A stretch of DNA of 64,000 nucleotides from Euryodendron excelsum (Eukaryota; Streptophyta; Magnoliopsida; Ericales; Pentaphylacaceae): positions 9,339,501 to 9,403,500 of the forward strand of contig CM065394.1 of the NCBI GenBank assembly GCA_033060915.1, written 5' to 3'. Shown one piece after another: positions 34,732 through 46,727 of this stretch. Each line of letters starts with the position of its first letter. Positions within the stretch are counted from its first letter, which is position 1. A model generated the notes under the pieces. It ran no database searches. It saw only the letters and a list, made by a program, of their open reading frames with translations, and was not told the origin of the DNA. A program made the translations under genes and the position numbers.

Positions 34732-35674
34732 GAGGGAAGACAACCCTAGCGCCTGTTGCAGTGGCGCCAGGCCAAATTATACACTGGTGCCACTAGGAGT
34801 GGCGCCAGGCCATTTTTTGGCTTGGCGCCACTACTAGTGGTGCTAGCCATTTAGGAAACAATTAAGGTCGGCAAGCAACGTATCTTTGACTAGATTTGGG
34901 CGCCTGTACTAGTGACTACCATGTAAACTTTAGCCTGGCTTCACTAGGAGTGACTCCGGAAAGTCCGGGAATGATTTGAAGGAGCCGGGGATGACCCGAA
35001 AGGCCGGAAGGGAGCATGAACACTTAAAATAGTGTCCTAGAGGTATTTGACTTGAAAAGTGAGGATAAGATGTGTCGGAAAGGTTGACCGAGCCTTTAGG
35101 GGCAAAACGATCAACCGAACTGGAAAACTGTCGGGACAGACTTAAACTGTCCCGGAAGAAGACTTGGGATCTGGAAACATTATTTAGAATGTTCCCAGAG
35201 GTTGCCGGTTCGATACCCAGAGCCGGCGTGGTCAGAAAAGGAGACCGGCCCACCAGGGGCAAAATGGTCATTTTGTACCGGGTTTGCCGGAACTGACTCG
35301 GAATGGTCCGGAAAGGTAAAGGAAGTTTGAGAACACTATAAAAAGTATTCTCGGGTCATTACCGGTTTGATACCCAGAGCCGGTGTGGTTGAAGAAAGAG
35401 ACCGGCCCTCTAGGGGCACAACGGTCATCTTGTACCGGGTTGGCCGGAACTGACTCGGAATGATCCGGAAAGAGAATGGAAGGTTGAGAGCACTATAAAA
35501 AGCAATCTCAGAGGGTTACCGGTTTGATACCCAGAGCCGGTGTGGTTCCCGGGGCATCCGGATGCCTAGGGGCAAAATGATCATCTTGACCGGAAAGTCT
35601 CGAAAAAGGTCCTAAGGGTAATTTGGTCATTTTTCACCGCAGTGGGCTAACAGCCACTGGTGTTGACCTAGGTT

Positions 35675-36475
35675 TTGAGTGTTTCCGCCACTCTAACGGT
35701 GTGAGTATTTCCGCTACTCGGACGGGGTTGATGATTTGTGAGTATTTCCGCTACTCGTACGTGGTTGATGATTTGTGAGTATTTCTGCTACTCGGACTGG
35801 GTTGATGATTTGTGAGTATTTTCGCTACTCTAACGGTTCTGTGAGTATTTCCGCTACTCTAACGGTTTGGTGAGTAGTTTTGCTACTCGGACCGTCTCGA
35901 GGAATAAACTGTCTCGAGAGAGGGATTGGAAAGGGGTCTTACCGTCTCCGAAGAGACGTGCCAAGGTTTTGAGTGTTTCCGCCACCCTAACAGTTTCGTG
36001 AGTATTTCCGCTACTCTAACGGTTTTGTGAGTATTTCCGCTACTCTAACGGGTCTGTGAGTATTTCCTCTACTCTAACGGTTTTGTGAGTAGTTCCGCTA
36101 CTCTAACGGTTTTGTGAGTATTTCCGCTACTCTAACGGGTCTGTGAGTATTTCCGCTACTCTAACAGTTTTGTGAGTAGTTTTGCTACTCGGACCGTCTC
36201 GAGGAATAAACTGTCTCGAGAGTGGGACTGGAAGGGGTCTTACCGTCTCCGAAGAGACGTGCCTAGGTTTTGAGTGTTTCCGCCACCCTAACGGTTTCGT
36301 GTGTATTTCCGCTACTCTAATGGTTTTGTGAGTATTTTCGCTACTCTAACGGGTCTGTGAGTATTTCCGCTACTCTAACGGTTTTGTGAGTGTTTTCGCC
36401 ACTCTAACGGTTTTGTGAGTGTTTTCGCCACTCTAACGGTTTTGTGAGTAGTTTTGCTACTCAGACCGTCTCGAG
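35675..36475 (-). repeat. 29-bp hairpin array, about 22 units, in L7
   Basis: Three blocks of GAGTA/TACTC or GAGTG/CACTC hairpin units, about 29 bases apart (longer in the first block). Two spacer segments each hold a pair of CTCGAG-type sites and the hairpin CGTCTCCGAAGAGACG (35943-35958, 36244-36259). Each block ends with a unit of the GAGTAGTTTTGCTACTC type. Confidence 0.88.
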
Positions 36476-36703
36476 GAATAAACTGTTTCAAGAGAGGGAT
36501 TGGAATTGAAATAAGAAAGGACAATGCCCCTAAGGGCATTTTGGTCATTTTGCCTCTATTTGGGCCTGACAGGCCCGCGAAGCGATGGAAAGACGGAATT
36601 TGGACCTAGAGAATTGGTTTCGATTGGAATATGCCCAAAATGACTTGAAAACAAGTTTGGACGGAGTATAGACTGCCGAGCGGTCAAAAATGGGGTGCTT
36701 ACA

Positions 36704-37370
36704 GCCATATGGTACTTTCTTAGCAAAGTCGCCACAGTTCGATTGCAAAATTGCGTGCCTCGATCACTTATTAGAGCTCTTGGAATTCCAAACTTGGAGA
36801 ATATGTTAGACTTGCTAAAATCTGCAACAACTTTAGAATCATCAGTTCTGGTGGCTTTAACTTTCACCCATTTCGAGACGTAATCAACAGCAAGCAAGAT
36901 ATAAACATAACTGAAAGATATAGGGAACGACCTCATGAAAGCAATGCCCCAAACATTAAAAATTTCACAAAATAGTATGGGAGTTTGTGACATCTCATTC
37001 CTTTGGGAATACTTGTCTTCTAACAAGGATCGCATGACTTACAAAAATAATATAAATCTTGAAATAGAGATGGCCAATAAAAACCACATTGTAGCACTTT
37101 TTTCACAGTTCTTTGGGCTCTAAAGTGACATCCACAAGCATAAGAATGACAAAACGTTACAATAGAAATGAATTCATTTTCAAGAACGCACCTTCTGATC
37201 ATTTGATCTGCACAATGGTTCCATAAGTATGGGTCATCCCACACATAGTATTTGGCATCACTCTTGATCTTATCTCTTTGAGCCTTAGACAAACCAGTAG
37301 GTAGTATGTTAGTAACCAAATAATTTACAATATTTGCATACCAAGGGAATGTCACATTCGCGGAGAACAA
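36704..37370 (-). pseudogene. Element D integrase, N-terminal half
   Basis: Contains the zinc-binding H-H-C-C region (CHSYACGCHF...CKSCDPC, about 37150-37025) and then the core. The first catalytic position reads FNVWGIAFM, where relatives have an Asp before FM, so the catalytic Asp is Ala here. The second Asp is present in ISDRGTQF. The reading frame is broken once after CDPC and is cut by L7 at 36704, ahead of the catalytic Glu. A dead integrase. Confidence 0.85.
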
Positions 37371-37379
37371 TTGCTCGTC

Positions 37380-37978
37380 AGGGAATGTTTCCTATAAATG
37401 AAGTTCATCCTTTACATGAGCTAAACGACTCAAATGATCGGCGACACGATTTTATGTTCCTCTTTTGTCTTTGATCTCCAAATCAAATTCACTTAAGAGA
37501 AGTATCCATCTAATTAATCTTGATTTTGCCTATTTCTTTGTCATCAAATAATGAAGAGCTGCATGATTAGAGTAAACAATGACTTTAGTACCAAGTAAAT
37601 AATATCGAAACTTTTCAAAAGCAAAAACAATAGTTAAAAGTTATTTTAACAATAGTTAAAACCATCATTCAAAGTTCTGGAAGCATAATAAATGGCATGA
37701 GATTCTTTTCCAATTCTTTGACCTAAGACAGTGCCTACTGCATAATCACTTGCGTCATACATTATCTCGAAAGAAATGCTCCAGTCATGGGGTTGGATAA
37801 CTAGGGTAGAACTCAACTTTTCCTTTAGCTTATCAAACACCTTTTTACACACTTCATTGAACTCAAAAGCCACATCCTTTTGTAGCAACTTGCATAGGGG
37901 TGCTATTATTTTAGAGAAGTCCTTTATGAATCTTTGATAAAAATGTGCATGCCCAAGAAAAGAGCGAACTTCCCGCAC
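37380..37978 (-). pseudogene. Element D RNase H region
   Basis: Follows RT. VRSFLGHAHFYQRFIKDFS is the RT-RNase H connection, then FEIMYDASDYAVGTVLGQR carries the first catalytic Asp of the gypsy RNase H, then AIYYASRTLN. A frameshift near 37646 and several stops disrupt the rest; a NHAALHYL-like segment can still be followed in other frames. Role in the intact family: removal of the RNA strand during reverse transcription. Confidence 0.8.
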
Positions 37979-38035
37979 ACTAGTAGGATAAAGTAAAGAT
38001 TGAATAATGTCAACTTTAGCTTTTTCTACCTCAAT

Positions 38036-38953
38036 TCACCTAGATGAAACAACATGACCAAACACTATACCTTGTTTAACCATAAAATGACGTTTTTCAG
38101 AGTTTAAGACAAGATTAGTTTCCATGCATCTTTGAAGAACAAGTGTGAGGTTATGCAAACAATTATCAAAGGAGTCTCCATAAACTGTGAAATCATCTAT
38201 AAAAACTTCTATAATATGCTCAATATAATATGACAATATGCTAACCATACACCTTTGGAAAGTGGCAGGGGCATTACAGAGGCTAAAGGGCATGCAACGA
38301 TATGCAAAAGTCCCGAATGGGCATGTAAAAGTTGTCTTTACTTGATCCTCTAGCGCAATTGCAATATAAAAATAACTTGAAAGACCATCAAGGAAACAAT
38401 AGTAAGAATGAGTAGCTAACCTTTCAAGCATTTGATCAATAAAAGGTAAAGGGGAGTGGTCCTTGTGGGTTACAATATTTAATTTTCTATATTCTATTCA
38501 ATCCCGCCACCCATTCTGAACATGGGTAGGAACTAACTCATCATTCTGATTTTTCACAACAGTTATTCTAGTCTTCTTAGGAACCACTTGAACCGGGCTA
38601 ACCCAATTGCTATCCGAAATAGGATAAATCATTCCAACTTCAAGAAGTTTAAGGATCTCCTTCTTTACTACTTCCATCATGGGTGGGTTCAATCTTCTTT
38701 ACGGTTGACGGGAAGGTTTTGCTCTCTCTTCAAGTAAGATACGATGGATGCATGTAGACGGGCTAATTCCTTTAATATCCACAATTCTCCAACCAATAGC
38801 CGTCTTATGCTCCTTTAGGACCTGCACAAATTTTTCTTCTTGCAGCTCATAAAGTTTACTAGAGATGATCACTGGTAATGTTTCCCCGTCTCCAAGGAAC
38901 ACGTACTTGAGGTGACTGGGGAGAGACTTCAAATCTGGAGTAGGGGCCTGCAA
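38036..38953 (-). pseudogene. Element D reverse transcriptase
   Basis: Linker with LPSHLKYVFLGDGETLPVII, then MMEVVKKEILKLLEVGMIYPISDSNWVSPVQVVPKK, then after a gap of stops (38432-38497) the palm region CMPFSLCNAPATFQRCM. The catalytic box is VFIDDFTVYGDSF, the FxDD form of YxDD; both Asp residues are intact. At least two stops or frameshifts separate the pieces, so no functional enzyme can be made. Typical Ty3/gypsy RT. Confidence 0.88.
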
Positions 38954-39055
38954 AAAAAATGGTAATGGCCTCTCGTTAGAAATTGGTAATGCAATATAAG
39001 GAACATTACCTGACTGCTATAACTTCAAAAAATCGTTTAATACTGCAACAGTTTC

Positions 39056-39840
39056 TTACAACTCAATACTAAAGGCTAACTGTCCATTCTCTTCCTCAAG
39101 ATGCTTACTGACGGTAACTTCTAATACTTCTTGTCCATCAAGTTCAAAAACTTTCTGTGCCAGAGAATCAATCACATCAATAGAATAAACAGGATTATCA
39201 TCACAAGGGTATCTCATGGCATCATAAATATTAAACTTAACAATTTCACCATCAAATTCCATGGTAACTGTGCCACTATGAACATCCATCTTAGTCTTAG
39301 ATGTCTTCAAAATTGTCTTCCTAACAAAATTAGGGCATTTTGGTCGTCATTTTCTATACCAAGCACATAAAAATCAGCAAGGAAAACTAGATCATTAACT
39401 TGTTCAAGAACATCCTCAACTACGCCCTTAGGATACGCATTAGATCTATCAGCCAATTGAATCACAACACCAGTTTTATTTAAAGGTCCAAGTTTCAAAG
39501 AAGTATATATAGAATATGGCATGACATTAATAGAAGCTCCTAAATCGATCACGGCCTTTTCAAATCTAGTGTTACCTATTGTACAAGGGATAGTAAACAT
39601 ACCTAGATCCTTGCACTTCACAGAGAGTTTTCTTTGAATAGCTGCAGAAACATTCTCCTCTACTTTCACCTTCTCACATCCCTTAAGTTTATGTTTTCTC
39701 TTAATTGTACACAGTTCATTAAGGAATAAGCATAACGAGGTACTTGTTTAATAGCATCTAAAAGTCGTATATTTACCTCGCATCTAGGAAAAGTCTCATA
39801 TAAATCTTTATTTTGCTCATCTTTTTTAGATTTTGCTAAA
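39056..39840 (-). pseudogene. Element D aspartic protease region
   Basis: An open piece of 120 residues (39307-39669) has the active-site motif VIDLGASINVMP at about residues 40-51, with Asp-Leu-Gly-Ala-Ser in place of the more common DTGA/DLGA-S pattern, and the flap-side LILLGRQF at the end. After a one-base shift near 39308 the frame continues with a segment rich in Asp and Glu (39056-39310). It cuts the Gag-Pol polyprotein in intact relatives. Confidence 0.82.
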
Positions 39841-41441
39841 GCCTAAGGAAGAGGAGGTACATGTTTATAATCAGAAAGAGGCGAAAACTTACACTTAGGT
39901 ACGTCATCATCATTGGGAACATTCCTGTGTGCTATGAAGTTTTTCTCCTTTTCTTGATTCGACAATGCAGGGGCTGCCTTTATTGGAATCTCAACCTTTT
40001 TACCACTTCTTAAGACGATTGTACTTACATTTTCTCTTGGATTTACTACTGTCTGAGAGGGTAATTTCTTCGAACTTTGGGCTTCTAGATGACTAACTGC
40101 GGTTGCCATCTGGCTCATCTGATTGTCCAGACTTTGAATACTAGCCCTCGTCTCTTGTTGCAATTGTTTTGTCTCCTGTTGAAATTACAAAGTATTAGTG
40201 GAAAGAGACTTAACAATATCTTCTAAAGACATACCAAAATTAGAAGTTTGGCTCGGTTGTTGTCTAGGAGGGTATGGTTGCTTATATTGTTGGTAACTTG
40301 GGCGGTTTTGAATCACTAGTCGATTCACTTGTGGATTCCCATAGCTAAGATTGTGGTGATCCCTCCATCCTGGGTTATACGTGCTTAAATATGGATCACA
40401 CTTTCTTTATGGTTGGCCAGGGAAATCACCTGCTGCATTCACTTGCTCCATGGGCTCCTCTTGAAGAGTTGGACACATATCGGTTGGACGGCCTGCTACT
40501 GAACAAATTCCACAAGGCTTCGTCGTTTGCATATTACCTACAGTCATTTGACAAACAAGGGAAGTTAGACTCGTAATTTGTTATTCAATGGAGGAAATAT
40601 TTACCTCGTTGACATGCATAGGTGAATGGTCAAGTCTAGTGCCAAATTGTTAAGAATTGGCTGCCATATTTGCAATCAGATTCCTCGCGGCATTGGGAGT
40701 TTTAACCTCCAAAGCTCCTCCATTAGCAATATCAGTCATGCTCTTATCAGTGGGCAGCAGGCCCTCATAGAAATACTAAATAAAAAGTTGCTCACTAATT
40801 TGATGATGGGGACAGCTTGCACATAATTTCTTGAAACGCTCCCAATATTCGTGTAGGGACTCTCTGTTGTGCTGTCTTACACCACAGATTTCTTTTCAAA
40901 TGTTGGCCGCCCTTGAAGCTGGGAAATATTTTTCTAAAAATAATCTTTTCATCTGGTTCCATGTGGTAATACTTTCGGAAGGTAGATAATAGAGCCAATC
41001 CTTAGCCGAATCCTTCAAAGAAAATGAAAAAGCTCTTAATTTAATTTGCTCTTCAGTCACCCCCGTGGGTTTTATACTCGTCCATACTACATGAAATTCC
41101 TTTAGATGTTTGTGGGGGTCTTTACCTGCAACACCATGAAAGTGGGCAAGAGATGTATTAATCTAGATTTTAATTCAGAGTTAGTAGTAACATCTAAAGT
41201 AGGGAATGTTATGCATAAGGGTTGTTGATTCAGATCAGGGGCCGCAAGCTCTTTCAAAGTTTGATTTTCAACCATGACTTCCTCCTCTCCTAAATCAGAA
41301 TGGCTAGCAAATAAGGAACCAAAAGCTGGATCGTTCTCTATAGAATTTCTCCTAGCTTCCCTTCTTAACCTGGGTAAAGTTCTCTCTATTTTCTGGATTG
41401 CACTGCAAATCACCTTGATTAGAAGATCGAGTTATACTCAT
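39841..41441 (-). pseudogene. Element D gag
   Basis: Likely starts at the ATG at 41441 (MSITRSSNQGD). After one shift near 41400 it reads LRREARRNSIENDPAFGSL, LKELAAPDLNQQPLCI and LKSRLIHLLPTF, the Athila-style capsid start. KDSAKDWLYYLPSES and ESLHEYWERFKKLC follow around 41000-40800. A CCHC-like CGICSVAGRPTDMC lies near 40490. The C-terminal piece, with PSQTVVNPRENVSTIVLRSG, is at 39843-40163. Multiple stops and shifts. Confidence 0.82.
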
Positions 41442-41575
41442 AAACACTCAAAAAAACTCTAACCAACTTTGAAAAACAATTCAGGAAAAAAAAATCTAGA
41501 GTAATGAAAATAATTAAAATAAATTTTTTTAATGAAATAAAAATCACAAGAAGCGCAAAAATTAACTAGAATCAC

Positions 41576-41598
41576 TCCCTGGCAATGGCGCCAAAATT
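41576..41598 (-). other. Primer binding site of element D
   Basis: Read on the minus strand, TTTTGGCGCCATTGCCAGGG follows the LTR end ATACCA with a short AATT-type spacer. TGGCGCCRTTGCC is the Asp-tRNA-type site described for Athila and related elements. Confidence 0.8.
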
Positions 41599-41612
41599 TG
41601 GTATGCTGTCGC
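41599..41612 (-). repeat. 5' LTR of element D, severed end
   Basis: Only TGGTATGCTGTCGC remains next to the PBS. The rest of this LTR is at 58763-59920. Element B separates them, duplicating GTCGC (41608-41612) / GTCAC (58763-58767). Confidence 0.85.
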
Positions 41613-44600
41613 TGTCACGCCTAGATTTTTCGCGCTCGAGGAATACTCACATAAGCGGGAAAAACACTGTACTCTCTCATTAGAATTCACCCTCCTAGAA
41701 GAATGAGTGTGACTAAATTTGAATTGAAAATATATTTAAATAAAGGGTTTTTAGAAAAGATTTGGAGTCGCCACCTAACTTGATTAAGGGGAATTAGGTC
41801 ACCTAAAAACTAAGAATAATACAAAGACTACACTTAGGGATTTTGGAAAACGATTTTGAAATTATCTGTTCAAGAGAGGATTTTCGAGAAAACAAGTTGT
41901 TTAGAAACCTTTGGAAAACATTTAGCCCTTTTTTGAAAATAACTCCGTTTTTGGTCTACGAAAACAGTGATCTAAGTTCGAAGGTTGGTTACGTGTAGCG
42001 AAGACGCACTAAACCATCACCCTATCCCACCCTTGCGGTACCTACATGTCTATTTACCCAAAATTCACCTATGAGAGTCTTCAACTAATAACTGTTCAAT
42101 CTGATCCACTTTTATAAATATAAAAGAATTTCACTTTTATAAAAGAATTTTTGAAAAGAAACTAACATGATGCATGGTATGCAAGTGCAAGAAAAGAGAC
42201 TTGATTTGGAAATAGATTTGAGAAGAAAGAGATAGAAGTTTGAAATTGGAAAGATGGCTTTGGAAATTGAAATTGAAGATTTAAAATAGATTTTTAAAAT
42301 TGAAAATTGAAAATAGAACATAAAGTTGGAAACTTGAAGAAGATAGTAGAATTGGAGATTTAAAAGAAGTTGGAAAGTTTAGAATTTAGAAAGATTCAAC
42401 TTAAGAAAGTTTCAATTTAGAAAAGTTTTAACTTAGGAAAGTTTCAAATTTAGAAAGTTTTGGAATTTGGAAAGTTTAGAATTTTAGAAAGATTTTAAAT
42501 TAGGAAAGATTTAAATTTATTAAGCTTTAGGAAGTTTAGAATTTTTAGAAGATTCAACGTTTGAGTTTTAGAAAGATTTAAAAATCTAAACCTAAAAGTT
42601 GAAATTTGGAAAGGATGTGGAATGAAGAAAGGTTGGAATTAGAAAATGTTTAGATTTGGAAAGATTTGGAACTTAGAAAGTTTTAGAGTTTGAGTTTTAG
42701 AAAACCTTGAGATTAGGAAAGGTCGAGTTTAGAAAATATTTGAAAACTTAAATTTGGAAAGGGATAGAATTAGGTAATGGTTGAATTAGGAAAGATTTGG
42801 AAGTTGAGTTTTAAACTTTAAGAAAGATTTTTATGTTCAAGTTTTGGAAACTTAAGATTTAGGAAAGAAGAGATTAGGAAGGAGTTAAATTAGGAAAGAT
42901 TTGGATTAGGAAAGGATTGGATTTTGTTTCTAAAAGTGAAAATTTGATTCTATTTCCAAAAACGGAGGATAGGATCTAGTTTCCTAAAGGGGAAGATTGG
43001 ATTTGGTTTCCTAAAGGAAAGATTTGATTTGACAAGGATTTGGAAGAGGAAGTTTTAGAAACCCTAGATTTGGAAGACTATAGTTTTGACTAGAAAATAG
43101 GTTTTTTGGAAACTTATGATTTGGTGTAGAAAGGGCGGTTTTGGAAACCTAGGTTTGGGGCAAGATTGAAAATCATGTTTTTGAAAGAAAACTAGGGTTT
43201 CCTAATTGTGGGTTCTAGGGCTTGACTTTGGCTCTAGGGAAAGAGTTTTTTGGAAAGTACAATTTTGAAAACGAAGATTTTGGAGGAAGATTCTAAAGAG
43301 GAGTTTTTTAGAAAGTGTATTTTGAAAAGAATTTTAGGAAGGAGGTTTTTGGGAAGTAAAACTTTTAGAGAATTTTGGAAACAAAATTTGGGAAGGAGAT
43401 TGTTAGAAGGAATTTTTAGGAAAAAGATTTAGGGAGTGTTTTCTAAGAAGGAAACCTAGGGAGTGTTTTTAGGAAAGGAATTTTGAGAAAAGTGTTTTGG
43501 AAAGGAATTGAAAAGAGAGTTTTTGAAAAATAGATTTTTGGAGGGAGTTTTTGAAAACAACTTTAGGAAGAAGAGTTTTAGGAAAGCATGTTGAAAAGGA
43601 GGGTTTTAGAAAGAGCGACTTTTGAAAAGAGACGTTCTGGAGAGTATAAAAACGTCTCACTTTTTTAAAGCGATCCTAACCATAAGAAGGTTAGAACCAC
43701 TTTAAAAAAGTGGTTTTCAAAACAAGGAGTTGAAAATATAGACCATATTGGTCTCTTTAAATGTAACACTTTCCTAAAGCAACCCTAGCCATGGAAAGGC
43801 TAGAATCACCTGAGGATTGTGATTTTAAAAACAAGTTTTGAAAAAGGAGATTTTGATGCAATTTTGAAAACAAGTTTAATGCAAGCTTTGAAAACGAGTT
43901 TGAAAACAATTTTTGGAATAATGTAAGATAATGATATGCACAATACAAATTGGGGTCGTGAACATACAAGGTTAAGGCTTCACTACATAATTAAGGGGGT
44001 CGAACTCATGTGGTCTCCGGTTAGACTAAAAGAAAGCCCCCGACACTGTGACCCTCCAATAGTCTAATCCTACACATGGACCGGGAGTCCCCTTGTTTCA
44101 AGCATGCAAAGAAAGGGGGGAAAAGATATGTGGGATTAAAATAGAGAGAACCCAAGTGGGTTAGGAGGGAGAAGAGAGAGGGTGAAGTGCGAAAATTTAA
44201 ATAAGAAGCCTACCTTGGGTCTTCTTTATTTTGCTTAGCTTCGCGCGCTTTGGTTTGCTTGTCTTGCTTCAATCTTCACTTCAATCTTCAAGAGTTCGCC
44301 TTCAATCTTCAAACCTTCAGATTGCAGCCCTTCAAGTCTTTAAAGGAGGGTTAGAGGCTAATGTATAAGTGTATGAGAGTGTATAGGAGTGTATAGGAGG
44401 CTAGGGTTTAGCTAGGGTTTGGAAAACCAAGAGAAGCTAGGGTTTTGGGAGTGTACGAGCTTTGTATATCGAGAATTTGGATTTTTAGATTGAGTTTGCT
44501 GCCTCTTTCACGCTGGAAGAGACTTTGTATTTATAGAGATAGGATAAACCTAGCACCTGTTGCAGTGGCGCTAGGCCAAACTTCCTCTAGTGGCGCCATC

Positions 44601-46277
44601 TAATTAGGAAGGCTTGTAAGTTGGCAAACAACGTATCTTTGGAAGATTTGGGCGCCTGTACTAGTGACTACCATGCAATTTTTAGCCTGGCTTCATTAGG
44701 AGTGACTTCGGAAAGTTCGGGAAGGATTTGAAGAGGCCAGGAATGAATCGGAGGGACGAAAAAGGGCAGGAACACTTAGAATAGCGTCCGAGAGGTATTT
44801 GACTTGAAAAATGAGGATAGGATGTGTCGGAAGGATTGACCGGGCCGTTAGGGGCAAAACGGTCAATCAAGCCAGAAAGCTACCAGGACATACCTGGAAT
44901 GTCCCGAAAAAAGACTTGAGATTTGGGGACATTATTTAGAATGTTCCTAAAGGTTGCCGGTTTGATACCCAGAGCCGGTGTGGTTGGAAAAGGTGACCGG
45001 CCCAGCAGGGGTAAAACAATCATTTTGCGTCGGGTTTGCCGAAAATTACTTGGAATGATACTTAAAGATAAAGAAAGGTTGAGAACACTATAAGAAGCAT
45101 TCTCGGGAGGCTACTGGTTTGATACGTAGGCCTGGCATGGTTCCCGAGGCATTCGAATGCCTAGGGGCAAAATGGTCATCTTGACCAAAAGTCTCGAAAT
45201 TGGCACGAAACTGACTAGAAGGCATCTAATCATGCCGGATTACCTTTAAGACAATCTTGGAAGGTTGGAATTACCGTTCTGAGGATTCAAATGTGTTATG
45301 GAGAAACGTGCCAAAAAATGGCCCTAGAGGTAGTTTGGTCATTTTTTATTGAAGTGGGCCTGCAGGCACTGGTGTTGACCTGGGTTTTGAGTGTTTCTGC
45401 CACTCTGATAACGGTCACGTGATACAGGGGTTTGTTGGCAATTTCCTATATCAACCTGTTTGCGAGTATTTCCGCTACTCTGACGGTTGCGATGTTTGCG
45501 AGTATTTCCGCTACTTTGATGGTTCACGATCATTCTCAAGACTGACTGATCTCAGGAAGCTGCTAAAGGGACTTAGCACTTGAGAATCAACTTTCTCAAA
45601 AGGCATGCCTAAATGGACATTTCTACATTAGCGGGCTAACAGGTGCCAAAGGTAGACCGTTCTACCATCTAGGGGACTTGGGGTCTCATCCCGATCGACA
45701 GGTTTAAAGAGACTTACCATTTTGAAGAGATTTTCTATGAAAAATGTCCTAGACCGTCTCGAGGAATCAATTATCTTGAGAGAGGGATTGGAATTGGAAT
45801 TGGACTTGGAAAGGGGACTTACCATCTTCGGGAAGACGCGCCTGTTGGAATTGGAAAGGGGACTTACAGTCTTCGGAAAGACGTGCCTGATTTAGAGTTG
45901 GAAAGTGGACTTACTGTCTTTGGAAAGACGCACCTGATTTGGCATTGGAAAGGAGACTTATCGTCTTCGGAAAGACATGCCTAATTTGGATTTAAAAATG
46001 GGACTTATCGTCTTCGGAAAGACGTGCCTAATTTGGAATTAAAAAGGAGACTTACCGTCTTCAAAAAGACGTGCCTAATTTGAAATTAGACCAAACAATG
46101 CCCCCAAGGGCATTTTGGTCCTTGTGCCTCTATTTGGGGCCGGCGGGGCTAGCAAAGTGATGAAATGACCGAATTAGACTTAAAAAGTTAATCTAGATTG
46201 AAATATGCCCACAATGACTTGAACACAAGTCTAGACGGAGTGGAGACCGCTGAGCGGTAAAAAATGGGGTGCTTACA
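41613..46277 (-). repeat. L8: 3' LTR of element B
   Basis: 4665 bases, on the plus strand from TGTCACGCCT to GGGTGCTTACA. Closely matches L9 but lacks about 700 bases present in L9 (about 55106-55812), a gap that removes the conserved GCCTACGTATCC hairpin block. It has six 47-bp hairpin units (45810-46085) where L9 has two. TATA box on the minus strand at 44528-44535. Confidence 0.9.
45810..46085 (-). repeat. 47-bp hairpin array, six copies, in L8
   Basis: The GTCTTCGG core starts at about 45822, 45869, 45916, 45963, 46010 and 46057, an exact 47-base period. In sense each unit holds CGTCTT, a TCCG loop and AAGACG followed by GTAAG. Two copies are left in L9 (58490-58570). Confidence 0.9.
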
Positions 46278-46293
46278 GCTGCCCCTCTTTTTC
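46278..46293 (-). other. Polypurine tract of element B
   Basis: GCTGCCCCTCTTTTTC on the plus strand, i.e. GAAAAAGAGGGGCAGC in element sense, directly abutting the start of L8. Confidence 0.85.
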
Positions 46294-46477
46294 TATCTTT
46301 GCTTGTCAAAGACAGAAAATGATAATGTAAGAGCCCCATGTTGATCGTGAGGCGGTCGGAGGGACAGATTTGGAAAATTTTGGAAAACGAGGGTTTGGAA
46401 ATGGATATTGAGCCCAAAAGGCCTTCGAAAATGAGTTTTGGTGGGAAAAGGTAAAAGCTGCCCAGAATTGGAAACTA

Positions 46478-46496
46478 GCGCCACTAGGAGTGGCGC
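46478..46496. promoter_or_regulatory. GGCGCC-type palindrome upstream of the element B PMD gene
   Basis: GCGCCACTAGGAGTGGCGC: perfect 8-base arms and a 3-base loop, about 230 bases before the leader-intron donor. A related copy follows near 46515-46538. It matches the inverted repeats upstream of the LTR TATA boxes. A promoter function is inferred only. Confidence 0.5.
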
Positions 46497-46727
46497 CTTT
46501 GGCAAAAGAAGCTTGTCGCCTCTGCTAGTGGCGCCAGGCTTGGAGTTAAAGCCAGAAAAATTCTGGTTCGAACATTTGCGGTATTTGAAGAGTTTTTCGC
46601 AAATCCAAGAGATGTTATGAGGAAACTGACTTTGACATTTAAAGAAGCATTTCTTGGAGACCACGGGTGATTGCCGGAAGGAGACCACGTCACCGGAAGA
46701 GAAGATTTCGCCGGAGAACTCTAAAAA

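Larger units (their letters stand above)
31212..36703 (-). mobile_element. L7: solo LTR in the element D integrase, 5.5 kb
   Basis: Minus-oriented LTR of 5492 bases, the longest in the window. On the plus strand it runs from TGTCGCGCCC to GGGTGCTTACA, flanked by GTCAT (31207-31211) and GCCAT (36704-36708). The integrase resumes on either side. Sense order: 22 hairpin units (36470-35675), ~158-bp units (about 35640-35100), GGCGCC inverted repeats (34845-34785), TATA box, telo-boxes, purine-rich repeat track on the plus strand (32080-33830), hairpin block (about 32040-31970), PBS-like site (31366-31377). Confidence 0.92.

Noticed and set aside
35675..36475. CRISPR-like array
   Set aside because: Period is 29 bases with no unique spacers, the repeats are imperfect and lie in a plant LTR.
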